From Streptomyces flavotricini (GTDB lineage Bacteria; Actinomycetota; Actinomycetes; Streptomycetales; Streptomycetaceae), in NCBI RefSeq assembly GCF_020639365.1, contig NZ_JAINUL010000001.1:7228211-7292210 (forward strand): a stretch of DNA of 64,000 nucleotides, written 5' to 3'. Shown piece by piece: positions 52,542 to 59,444 of this stretch (position 1 is the stretch's first letter; the number at the start of each line of letters is the position of its first letter). The notes beneath the pieces are model-generated. The model made no database searches. It was given only the letters and a program-made list of their open reading frames with translations, and was not told the origin of the DNA. The position numbers were made by a program, and so were the translations under genes.

Positions 52542-53522
52542 ATGAAGGCCATAGTCATCTCCGCCCACGGCGGCCCCGAGGTCCTCACCCTCACCGAACT
52601 GCCCGATCCGGTGCCCGCCGACGGCGAAGTGCTGATCCGGGTCGTGGCGTTCGGCCTCAACCACGCGGAGGCCTACATGCGCAGCGGCGCCTGGGGGAAG
52701 GTCGCCGCCGTCCCCGGGATCGAGTGCGCCGGCGTGGTGGAGGACGACCCGTCCGGTGAACTCCCCATCGGGACACGGGTGGTGGCGATCCTCGGCGGCA
52801 TGGGGCGGACCCGCAACGGCAGCTACGCGGAGCTGGTGACCGTACCGGCGACCAATGTGGTCGCCATCCGCTCGCGGCTGGACTGGGCCGATCTCGCGGC
52901 GGTTCCCGAGGTGTACGCGACCGCGTGGAGCGGCCTGTTCGGCAATCTGGACCTGCGGCCCGGCGAGACCGTCCTGGTGCGGGGAGCGACCTCCTCGCTC
53001 GGCCAGGCCGCGGTCAACCTGGCGGTCGACCACGGCACGACCGTCCTCGCCACGACCCGGGACCCGCTGCGGGCGCCCCTGCTGAAGGAGCTCGGGGCCG
53101 CCGACGTACTCATCGACGACGGCGCGCTCGCCACCCAGGTCGCGGAGCGGGAGATCGGCGTCGACGCGGTGTTCGACGTCGTCGGCAACAGCGTCCTGCG
53201 TGACTCGCTGGCCCTGGTCCGGCCGCGCGGCCGGGTCTGCCAGCTCGGCTTCCTGGGCGGATTCGAACCGGTGCGGGACTTCGACCCGATCGCAGACCTC
53301 CCCAGCGGAGTCCGGCTCAGCTTCTTCGGCAGCGCCTTCGTCCTGGGGACGCCCGAATTCCCTCTCGCCGACGTGCCGTTGGACGAGATGTGCGCCAAGG
53401 TCGAGGCCGGTGTCCTGCGGGCCCGTCCTACCCGGGTCTTCCGCTTCGACGAGATCGTCGAAGCCCATCGGGCCATGGAGGCCGGAGAAGCCCTCGGGAA
53501 GATGGTCGTCACCGTCGGCTGA
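52542..53522 (+). CDS. Zinc-less MDR family NADPH:quinone reductase-like protein, 326 aa
   Basis: ATG 52542 is behind a GGAG site; an in-frame ATG at 52515 lies in the operator. The protein has the GroES-like N-terminus (MKAIVISAHGGPEVLTLTEL) and a Rossmann domain with the NADPH loop VRGATSSLGQAAVNLA (about 146-161). Structural-zinc cysteines are absent, as in the quinone oxidoreductase branch. It should reduce quinones or enones in the cytosol. The TetR neighbour and twin operators suggest induction by such compounds. The pair appears to be inserted into the surrounding glycan/Moco locus. Confidence 0.88.
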   Translation: MKAIVISAHGGPEVLTLTELPDPVPADGEVLIRVVAFGLNHAEAYMRSGAWGKVAAVPGIECAGVVEDDPSGELPIGTRVVAILGGMGRTRNGSYAELVTVPATNVVAIRSRLDWADLAAVPEVYATAWSGLFGNLDLRPGETVLVRGATSSLGQAAVNLAVDHGTTVLATTRDPLRAPLLKELGAADVLIDDGALATQVAEREIGVDAVFDVVGNSVLRDSLALVRPRGRVCQLGFLGGFEPVRDFDPIADLPSGVRLSFFGSAFVLGTPEFPLADVPLDEMCAKVEAGVLRARPTRVFRFDEIVEAHRAMEAGEALGKMVVTVG

Positions 53523-53576
53523 CCCCCCGGCCTTCCGCCAGCCCGCCGAGGGGCGCCTGGTCGGGGGTCCGGGACA

Positions 53577-53612
53577 CCGGGTGGGGTCCGCACTGCTGCG
53601 GATCCCACCCGG
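53577..53612. terminator. Bidirectional terminator, long hairpin
   Basis: Sixteen-bp arms (53577-53592 and 53597-53612) with a CTGC loop and one G-T pair, placed between the stops of the convergent quinone reductase and methyltransferase genes. Confidence 0.75.
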
Positions 53613-53633
53613 CTCTTCGCCGCTCGGCAACCG

Positions 53634-54293
53634 TCAGCGCGTGAGGTGCACGAAGTGCCTGCCCGCCGCCTGCCAGGTGTCGTACGGGGTCCAGCCCGCG
53701 GACCTCGCCGCGGCGCACAAGGCGCGGGTGCCGAGCCGGGCCCACCAGAAGGAGGCCCCGCGGCCGCCGGCGCCGTCCTCGACGTAGACCTCGACGCGTT
53801 CGTCGACGTCGGCGGTGGCGACCTCGACCAGCAGGGAGCCGCCGGTGGCGGTCAGTTCGGCAGTCCGGCGCAGCAGGGCGGCGGGGTCCCCGCCGATGCC
53901 GATGTTGCCGTCGATGAGGAGGACGGTGCCCCAGCCGCCTTCGCGGGGAAGCGGGTCGAACACCGAGCGGCACAGTGCGCTGCCGCCCGCCCGCTCGGTA
54001 CGGGCCACGGCCTCGGGGGTGACGTCGACACCGAGCGCCGTATGGCCGAGCCCGGCGAGGGCGGCGACCAGTCGGCCCGGTCCGCAGCCGATGTCGAGGA
54101 CGGGCCCGGCACACCGGGTCAAGACGGTGCGGTCGGCCGCGTCGGGCTCGGCGCACCACCGCTCGACCTCCAGCGGCAGCAGCCAGCCGTCGCGTCGACG
54201 GAGGAACAGCGGCCCCTGCCCGGTGCGCAGGGCGACCGCGTACGGATCCGCCTGCCAGGTACGGGTGGCGGGCTCGGCGAGCTGGGCGGTCAT
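53634..54293 (-). CDS. Class I SAM-dependent methyltransferase, 219 aa
   Basis: Motif I is VLDIGCGPGRLVAALAGLG (about 64-82), followed by GVDVTPEAV and LLIDGNIGIGGDP. The end TWQAAGRHFVHLTR is typical of a streptomycete family found beside DUF2064 and GT2 genes. It starts in the ATGA overlap with the DUF2064 gene, completing a three-gene operon (GT2, DUF2064, methyltransferase). It probably methylates a sugar or lipid-linked intermediate; the acceptor is unknown. Confidence 0.85.
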   Translation of the reverse strand: MTAQLAEPATRTWQADPYAVALRTGQGPLFLRRRDGWLLPLEVERWCAEPDAADRTVLTRCAGPVLDIGCGPGRLVAALAGLGHTALGVDVTPEAVARTERAGGSALCRSVFDPLPREGGWGTVLLIDGNIGIGGDPAALLRRTAELTATGGSLLVEVATADVDERVEVYVEDGAGGRGASFWWARLGTRALCAAARSAGWTPYDTWQAAGRHFVHLTR

Positions 54294-54910
54294 CGGGTCA
54301 CCGCGCACAGGCCGTGGTGCAGAGCGGCGAAGCGCGTCCGCGGGGCTGCGGCCGCGACCCGTTCCGCGTCGGCGGGGGTGTCCACGTCGCACAGCTCGGG
54401 CAGGTCCCGTACGGAAAGCCCCGCATCGGTCAGGCGCTGCCGCTGGACCTCGCCGGTGTGCGCCACGGACATGGGGACGCCGAGCAGCAGGGCCGGATCG
54501 GGGTCGGCCAGGCCGAGGGCCCAGAACCCGCCGTCGTCGGCGGGCCCGAACCGGGCGTCCGCCGTGGTGAAGTCCAGCCCGGGCGCCAGCAGTTCCGGGG
54601 TGACCTGCGGGGTGTCCATGCCGACCAGCAGGGCCGGCCCTTCGGCCAGGGCGAAGGCGGCGGCCAGGCGGACGTCCAGGCCGCCCGTGCACTGCGGGAC
54701 GACCTCGATGCCGTCCGGGATCCAAGTGCCCGGCTGTCCGTCGAGGACCAGGACGCGGCGCCGGGCCGGCGTGCCAAGGACCGCGGCGAGGGTGTCCTGG
54801 AGTGCTGCGAGGGCCAGGTCGGCTGCCTGCTGCGGGGTGAACTGCGTGGTCAGGCGGGTCTTCACGCGCCCCGCGACGGGAGCTTTGGCGATGACGAGGA
54901 GGGTGCTCAT
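54290..54910 (-). CDS. DUF2064 (TIGR04282-type) glycosyltransferase-like protein, 206 aa
   Basis: Begins MSTLLVIAKAPVAGRVKTRL, the nucleotide-binding start of the DUF2064 family, and has the DxD-like LLVGMDTPQVTPELL and the acidic GPADDGGFWALGL. The fold is that of GT-A nucleotidyl/glycosyl-transferases; relatives are annotated from arsenosugar clusters, but no arsenic gene is here. It overlaps the GT2 gene upstream and the methyltransferase gene downstream, each as ATGA, so the three products act together, probably on a sugar nucleotide or glycolipid. Confidence 0.85.
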   Translation of the reverse strand: MSTLLVIAKAPVAGRVKTRLTTQFTPQQAADLALAALQDTLAAVLGTPARRRVLVLDGQPGTWIPDGIEVVPQCTGGLDVRLAAAFALAEGPALLVGMDTPQVTPELLAPGLDFTTADARFGPADDGGFWALGLADPDPALLLGVPMSVAHTGEVQRQRLTDAGLSVRDLPELCDVDTPADAERVAAAAPRTRFAALHHGLCAVTR

Positions 54911-55623
54911 GCGGAGATCCCCTCGGTCGGTGCGGTGCGGGCGCCCGGTGGCTCGGCCAGGACCCGGCGCATGTCCCGTACGGCGTGCCAGGTGCCCCGC
55001 CAGGTGCCGGTGACCTTGGACTTCCCGGATCGGGGGAGGTACGGGACGTCCGTCTCGGCCACCTTCCAGCCCGCGTCGGCGGCCCGTACGACCATCTGGA
55101 GCGGGTAGCCGCTGCGCCGGTCGTTCAGGTCCAGGCCGAGCAGTGCCTCGCGGCGGGCGACCCGCATCGGACCGAGGTCGTGGAGCCGCAGGCCGGTGCG
55201 GCGGCGCAGCATGCGGGCCAGGGCGATGTTTCCGGCACGCGCGTGCGCGGGCCAGGCGCCGCGGCCCTGCGGACGGCGCCGGCCGAGCAGGAGGTCCGCC
55301 TCGCCGGCCGCGACGCGCTCGGCCATGGGCGCGAGCAGCCCGGGGTCCATGGAGGCGTCGCAGTCGCAGAAGCAGACCAGCTCGGCGCGTGCGGCGAGCA
55401 GCCCGGCGTGGCAGGCGGCGCCGAAGCCGCGCCGGGTCTCGCGCACGACGGTGGCGCCGAGGGAGCGGGCGATGTCGGCCGAGCCGTCGGTGGAGCCGTT
55501 GTCGACGACGATGGCCCGCCACCCGGGCGGCACCCGCCCCAACACCCAGGGGAGGGCTTCCGCCTCGTCGAGGCACGGCAGTACGAGGTCCGCGAGAGGC
55601 GGACGACAAGCAGAAGGAGTCAC
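54907..55623 (-). CDS. Family 2 glycosyltransferase, about 238 aa
   Basis: A GT2 enzyme with VLPCLDEAEALPWVL, VVDNGSTDGSADIA (nucleotide-binding), the DxD region FCDCDASMDPG and the later SGYPLQMVVRAADAGW. There is no transmembrane tail, so it is closer to soluble dolichol-phosphate-mannose-synthase-like proteins. The start could be GTG 55623 or GTG 55632, neither with a well-spaced ribosome-binding site. It is the first gene of the operon with the DUF2064 and methyltransferase genes, and its promoter carries a tandem 11-bp box at 55664. Confidence 0.87.
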   Translation of the reverse strand: MTPSACRPPLADLVLPCLDEAEALPWVLGRVPPGWRAIVVDNGSTDGSADIARSLGATVVRETRRGFGAACHAGLLAARAELVCFCDCDASMDPGLLAPMAERVAAGEADLLLGRRRPQGRGAWPAHARAGNIALARMLRRRTGLRLHDLGPMRVARREALLGLDLNDRRSGYPLQMVVRAADAGWKVAETDVPYLPRSGKSKVTGTWRGTWHAVRDMRRVLAEPPGARTAPTEGISA

Positions 55624-55663
55624 CCTCCACACCGTAGGAACCGAAGGGCGAAGAAGGGCGTCC

Positions 55664-55685
55664 GAAGACCTTACGAAACGCGGAC
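55664..55685. promoter_or_regulatory. Tandem 11-bp regulatory box, copy 4
   Basis: Read on the minus strand, units GTCCGCGTTTC and GTAAGGTCTTC lie 41 bases upstream of the GT2 start and face the decayed response-regulator gene. Twenty of 22 positions equal the box at 50183, so one regulator should link the GT2 operon and the Moco gene. Confidence 0.65.
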
Positions 55686-55746
55686 ACCTCGTCGCGCGGA
55701 GGCAGGCCCAGGTCCGCGGCGCACCGCACGATGTCACTCTGGATGC

Positions 55747-56115
55747 ATGGCGTCCGGCATCGAAACCGACCGTGGCCCGGCCTCCGGCGAGGCCGCGGGC
55801 CGCGTCCTGGTGGTGGACGGCGATCCGACCGTCTCGGAGGTCGTCGCCGGCTGTCCGGAGCGGTCCGGCTTCACCGTGGAGCGGGCTGCGGACGGCCCGG
55901 CCCGCGCCGGAGTCCGCCGCCCGCCACCGGCCCGACCTCGCCAGGCCCGTACCCCTCCCACGGGTGCGGGCCCGGGCCCGGCGATCGTCCGGGGCCTTGG
56001 CGAGGCCCACTCCGGGCGCGCGGACGTCCACGACGTGCCCGGCGGCTGCCGCCACGAACCGACCCTCCCCGCACCTGTGCAGGCCGTGCGGATCCGGCCG
56101 ACGACATCGGCCGGA
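55747..56115 (+). pseudogene. Decayed OmpR-type response regulator
   Basis: The beginning is a recognisable receiver domain, GRVLVVDGDPTVSEVVAG, then ERSGFTVERAADGPA, in one frame. A continuation, ESAARHRPDLARPVPLP, is in another frame. The phospho-acceptor Asp, the rest of the receiver and the DNA-binding domain cannot be followed, and no kinase gene remains. The acidic pocket residue is also changed (DGDP for DDDP). It lies divergent from the GT2 operon, beside box copy 4, as a cognate regulator gene would. The 3' boundary is uncertain. Confidence 0.65.
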
Positions 56116-56123
56116 TCCCGGGC

Positions 56124-57188
56124 TCAGCCGGTCACTCCGGCCGACTCGCGCTGGCCGGCCCGCGCGAACTCGGTCATGCCGTCGACGAAGCCGACCGTCG
56201 GACGCCAGCCCAGCTCCTTGCGCAGGCGGGCGGAGTCGGCGGTGATGTGCCGTACGTCGCCGAGGCGGAACTCGCCCGTCACCACCGGGGCGGGTCCGCC
56301 GTGCGCCGTGGCCAGCGCGGTGGCCATCTCGCCGACCGTGTGGGGCTCCCCGCTGCCGGTGTTGTACACGGCGAGTGCGCCCGCCTGCCGGGCACCGACC
56401 GCCTCGAGTGCCACCGCATTGGCCGCGGCCACGTCCGTGACGTGGACGAAGTCCCTTCGCTGCGCGCCGTCCTCGTAGACCCGGGGTGCCTCGCCCCGGG
56501 CGAGCGAGGAGCGGAAGAAGGAGGCCACCCCGGCGTACGGGGTGTCGCGCGGCATGCCCGGCCCGTACACGTTGTGGTAGCGCAGCGATACCGCCCGGCC
56601 CTCCACGCACCGGGCCCAGCTCGCCGCCAGGTGCTCCTGGGCCAGCTTCGTCGTCGCGTAGACGTTCCGCGGGTCCGTCGGGGCGTCCTCGCCGACCAGG
56701 CCCGGCGCGAGTTCGGCCCCGCAGTCAGGGCAACGGGGTTCGAACCGGCCGGCCGTCAGGTCCTCGGTCCGGCGCGGCCCGGGGCGTACCGTCCCGTGCC
56801 GTTCGCACGTGTACCGGCCCTCCCCGTAGACCACCATCGACCCGGCGAGCACGAGTTCCCGCACCCCGGCGGTCGCCATTTCCGCCAGCAGCACCGCCGT
56901 CCCGAGATCGTTGCAACCGACGTAGTCCGGGGCGTCCGCGAAGTCCTTGCCGAGGCCGACCATCGCCGCCTGGTGGCACACCGCGTCGATCCCGCGGAGC
57001 GCTGCCCGGACCGCGACGGCGTCCCGTACGTCGGCGCGAACGAACTCGGCGTCGGGCAGGGGCGGCGTGCCGGGGTGGGCGGCGGGCAGCAGGGCGTCGA
57101 GCACGACGGGGTCGTGCCCGCGGGCCGTGAGGGCGGTGACGATGTGGGAGCCGATGAATCCGGCCCCTCCGGTGACGAGTACGCGCAT
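56124..57188 (-). CDS. NAD-dependent epimerase/dehydratase with an inserted zinc-ribbon-like segment, 354 aa
   Basis: An extended-SDR sugar nucleotide enzyme: MRVLVTGGAGFIGSHIV binds NAD, and catalysis uses the Tyr and Lys of NVYATTKLAQEHL (YxxxK). Between the first half and that motif is an insertion with four ligand candidates, RYTCERHG and RCPDCGAEL, resembling a zinc ribbon. It should convert a UDP- or GDP-linked sugar for the glycan pathway suggested by the GT2, DUF2064 and GT87 neighbours. Length is slightly above the usual 310-330 owing to the insert. A partial 11-bp box lies 53 bases upstream. Confidence 0.87.
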   Translation of the reverse strand: MRVLVTGGAGFIGSHIVTALTARGHDPVVLDALLPAAHPGTPPLPDAEFVRADVRDAVAVRAALRGIDAVCHQAAMVGLGKDFADAPDYVGCNDLGTAVLLAEMATAGVRELVLAGSMVVYGEGRYTCERHGTVRPGPRRTEDLTAGRFEPRCPDCGAELAPGLVGEDAPTDPRNVYATTKLAQEHLAASWARCVEGRAVSLRYHNVYGPGMPRDTPYAGVASFFRSSLARGEAPRVYEDGAQRRDFVHVTDVAAANAVALEAVGARQAGALAVYNTGSGEPHTVGEMATALATAHGGPAPVVTGEFRLGDVRHITADSARLRKELGWRPTVGFVDGMTEFARAGQRESAGVTG

Positions 57189-57240
57189 GATCCGGACGCT
57201 ACGCAGTGCGCGGCCGCCGAGGGGGCTCCCACGCGCGCAC

Positions 57241-57255
57241 GTAAGACTTCCGTCA
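57241..57255. promoter_or_regulatory. 11-bp regulatory box, partial copy 5
   Basis: GTAAGACTTCCGTCA matches 14 of 15 positions of GTCAGACTTCCGTCA at 4694-4708. Only the first unit is complete; the second keeps GTCA but then diverges. It lies upstream of the epimerase gene (start 57188). Confidence 0.45.
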
Positions 57256-57314
57256 TAGGGGAGCGGCGTGAGCTGCGACGGGGGCGTGACGGCCGGGTGG
57301 CTTCGAGCCGGACG

Positions 57315-57515
57315 TCAGTGGTGGCTGAGGTGGTCGTGGTCCTTCCAGATGCCGCTGCGGCTCGGGGAAGTTCCCCTCGACCTCACCGATGAGCTCGCTG
57401 CCGCGGACGACCTCGCCCATCTGGGGCCGTTGCCGCTCGCCCTCCGGGGCGAGCGGCACCCCGAGGATGTGGGCGAGGCGCGTGTGGCCGTTCGATTCCG
57501 GTGTCGGCTCGTCAT
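57315..57515 (-). pseudogene. Small gene with two apparent compensating frameshifts
   Basis: An ATG at 57515 follows AGGAAGGA and overlaps the PNPOx gene end by four bases, and the frame stays open to TGA 57315. The middle of that frame gives an Arg/Ser-rich, shadow-like sequence. The neighbouring frame instead reads EPTPESNGHTRLAHILGVPL then MGEVVRGSELIGEVEGNF, with much better codon use. The sequence returns to the first frame for IWKDHDHLSHH. One missing base near 57510 and one extra near 57350 would restore a natural 67-residue protein. It may be a decayed gene or contain sequence errors. The family is not recognised. Confidence 0.4.
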
Positions 57516-58453
57516 GGCCACAGGTCCTTCCTGTCCGGTGGGCGGCCGACCGGATCCGGCGCGTGTCGTGGTGCACCAGAGCCGTCGACCACGCTGCCGA
57601 TGTGGAAGCGGACCCGGCGGCCGGTGCCGCCCTCATCGTTGTCGGAGCCACCAGGAGACCACTCCAGGACCGCGGTGCCGGACAGGTGCACGGTGTGCCC
57701 CGTGGCGAAATCGGCGAACAGCAGGGCCGCGGCGCTGTCGACGGCCAGATTGCCGAGGCTGTTGAACATGTTGTTGCCCGGATAGTCGGGCCACCAGAGG
57801 CTGTCGCCCTCGACGCGGACGAAACCGGGCGGCCCACCGCGGTGCGAGGCGTCCCTGCCGCGCTCCGGATGGGTGGTGCCCAGGAAGAAGGTGTCGGCCG
57901 CACGGACGAGGCGGGCCTGATCGGACGCCAAGGAGGTGGCGTACCGCACCGGGGAGCCGTCCGCGTCCTCGACGACGGCGGGCCCGGGTCGGACGTGACG
58001 CCGTTGGATGTACTGGGGACAGTTGCCGTACGCCTGATCGACGTGGAGCACGAGGCCGTCCTCGTCCGCGGTGGTGAGCGTCCCGTTGATCCGGAAGCGG
58101 CGGCGGGCGGCGAAGTCGATGGCCAGCAGGCCCACCGGTTGACCGGGCGGGAGCCCGTGGAGCGGGTCGGCGGCGGCGGGTGAGGTACGTACGCGCAGAG
58201 TGGATGCCGCAATGACGTCGAGGACGCCGGGCGGTCCGGTCAGCGGTGAGATCCACAGTCTGCCGGAGTCGTCGCGCGCAGCGATTGCGGCGAGTGTGCG
58301 TTCCGCGAGGAAGCCGGCCGCCCCGCCACGCAGGTCGGGCGGGCGGAGCATGCCGGAGAGCCGGGCGGCCTCTGCGCGCACGCCGGCCCGCCGCTGTACG
58401 GCGAGTTCGCCGGGGTGGAAGCCCACGGGAGGTGTTTCGTTCGATCTGTTCAT
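57512..58453 (-). CDS. Pyridoxamine 5'-phosphate oxidase-like flavin-binding protein, 313 aa
   Basis: ATG 58453 has AGGAGA upstream. The core (about 45-290) is a PNPOx-type split barrel: TLAAIAARDDSGRLWISPLTG, the strand RRFRINGTL, GNCPQYIQRR (a signature of this subgroup), and PDYPGNNMFNSLGNLAVD. It should bind FMN or F420; relatives of this subgroup are annotated only as PNPOx-family proteins. It is divergent from a CGNR regulator with an inverted repeat in between, which suggests control by that protein. The reaction is unknown. Confidence 0.85.
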   Translation of the reverse strand: MNRSNETPPVGFHPGELAVQRRAGVRAEAARLSGMLRPPDLRGGAAGFLAERTLAAIAARDDSGRLWISPLTGPPGVLDVIAASTLRVRTSPAAADPLHGLPPGQPVGLLAIDFAARRRFRINGTLTTADEDGLVLHVDQAYGNCPQYIQRRHVRPGPAVVEDADGSPVRYATSLASDQARLVRAADTFFLGTTHPERGRDASHRGGPPGFVRVEGDSLWWPDYPGNNMFNSLGNLAVDSAAALLFADFATGHTVHLSGTAVLEWSPGGSDNDEGGTGRRVRFHIGSVVDGSGAPRHAPDPVGRPPDRKDLWP

Positions 58454-58589
58454 GACCGTCTCCTGATCGTGGCGGTTCGTCAGCACGTTCAGTGCGATGT
58501 GGCCCACGACCTCACCCGCGGGATCGGTCGGGGTGAGCCTCGACACGTTCGTGGTCCTTCTGAGGGGAGACGGCGACACCGGCACCATG

Positions 58590-58625
58590 GTTCTAATGGT
58601 CGCCATGCACTCCTGCCGTTAGAAC
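58590..58625. promoter_or_regulatory. Inverted-repeat operator in the PNPOx/CGNR divergent region
   Basis: GTTCTAATGG (58590-58599) and CCGTTAGAAC (58616-58625) are inverted arms matching at 9 of 10 positions. A further half-site, CCATTAG, is at 58674-58680 by the CGNR promoter. These are candidate binding sites for the CGNR protein. Confidence 0.45.
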
Positions 58626-58688
58626 GATAAGGAGCTGTCGTCGGAGAAGTCAAATGGTGTGGAGCGCCTTCAACCATTAGGTGCCTGG

Positions 58689-58694
58689 TAGGGT
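58689..58694 (+). promoter_or_regulatory. Candidate -10 element for a leaderless CGNR transcript
   Basis: TAGGGT ends eight bases before GTG 58702, placing the transcription start at or near the start codon. There is no separate ribosome-binding site. The half-site CCATTAG lies between the -35 and -10 regions. Confidence 0.4.
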
Positions 58695-58701
58695 GAGTCG
58701 C

Positions 58702-59358
58702 GTGGACAGCACAGACCCCGGTACGAGCGCACCGCTGCTCGGCGAACCGCTCCCGATCGAGCTGATGAACACGATCTGGGCCGATCGGGACGGCGTGCAC
58801 GACGCGATCGCCGGCCCCGGCGAAGCCGTCGCATGGCTGCGGGCCGTCGGCCCCCGACTGACACCCTCCGCTCCCGCGGTCGGTGCCTGGCTCGACGCCG
58901 AACGGCCTGCCGGAGCGGAAGAGACCGCTGCCCGGCTGCGCGGCTTGAGGGACGCATTGCGCAGACTCGCCGCCGAGGCGACCGAGGACCCGAGGCCGGA
59001 CGCGCGGTCGGCCATCGGCACCCGGGACGCCGCACTCGCGGCACTGAACGAGGCGTGCGGCGCGACGCCCGTGTGGGCGACCCTCCACTGGCCTTCCGGC
59101 GGGGACCCGACCCGCATCGTGCGCACCGGCGACCGCGCGGGGCAGGCGGTGGTCGCCATGCTGGCCGGACAAGCCGTCGACCTGTTCACCGGCGACATGC
59201 GGCCGCAGCTGCGTGGCTGCCTGGCGCCGGGCTGCGTGCTCTACTTCGTGAAGCAGCACCCCCGCCGCGGATGGTGCTCGGCCGGCTGCGGCAACCGTGC
59301 CCGCGTCGCCCGCCACTACCAGCGCCACCGGGTCACCAAGACCGACCCCGAGTCCTGA
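58702..59358 (+). CDS. CGNR zinc-finger regulator, 218 aa
   Basis: The N-terminal ABATE-like domain (GEPLPIELMNTIWADRDGV) and the C-terminal zinc finger with three visible cysteines in RGCLAPGCVLYF and GWCSAGCGNRARVARHYQRH (about 170-210) define the CGNR family of actinobacterial transcription factors. GTG 58702 is preferred to GTG 58681, which lies in the promoter. It is divergent from the PNPOx gene and probably represses or activates it via the inverted repeat at 58590. The effector is unknown. Confidence 0.87.
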   Translation: MDSTDPGTSAPLLGEPLPIELMNTIWADRDGVHDAIAGPGEAVAWLRAVGPRLTPSAPAVGAWLDAERPAGAEETAARLRGLRDALRRLAAEATEDPRPDARSAIGTRDAALAALNEACGATPVWATLHWPSGGDPTRIVRTGDRAGQAVVAMLAGQAVDLFTGDMRPQLRGCLAPGCVLYFVKQHPRRGWCSAGCGNRARVARHYQRHRVTKTDPES

Positions 59359-59444
59359 GCCCGTCCTGCGCGGTGCGGGTGCCCGCGCGCCGGGGCCACC
59401 GCACCCGATGTGCCGGTGCGGGCGGCGCACGCGACCATGGGGAC

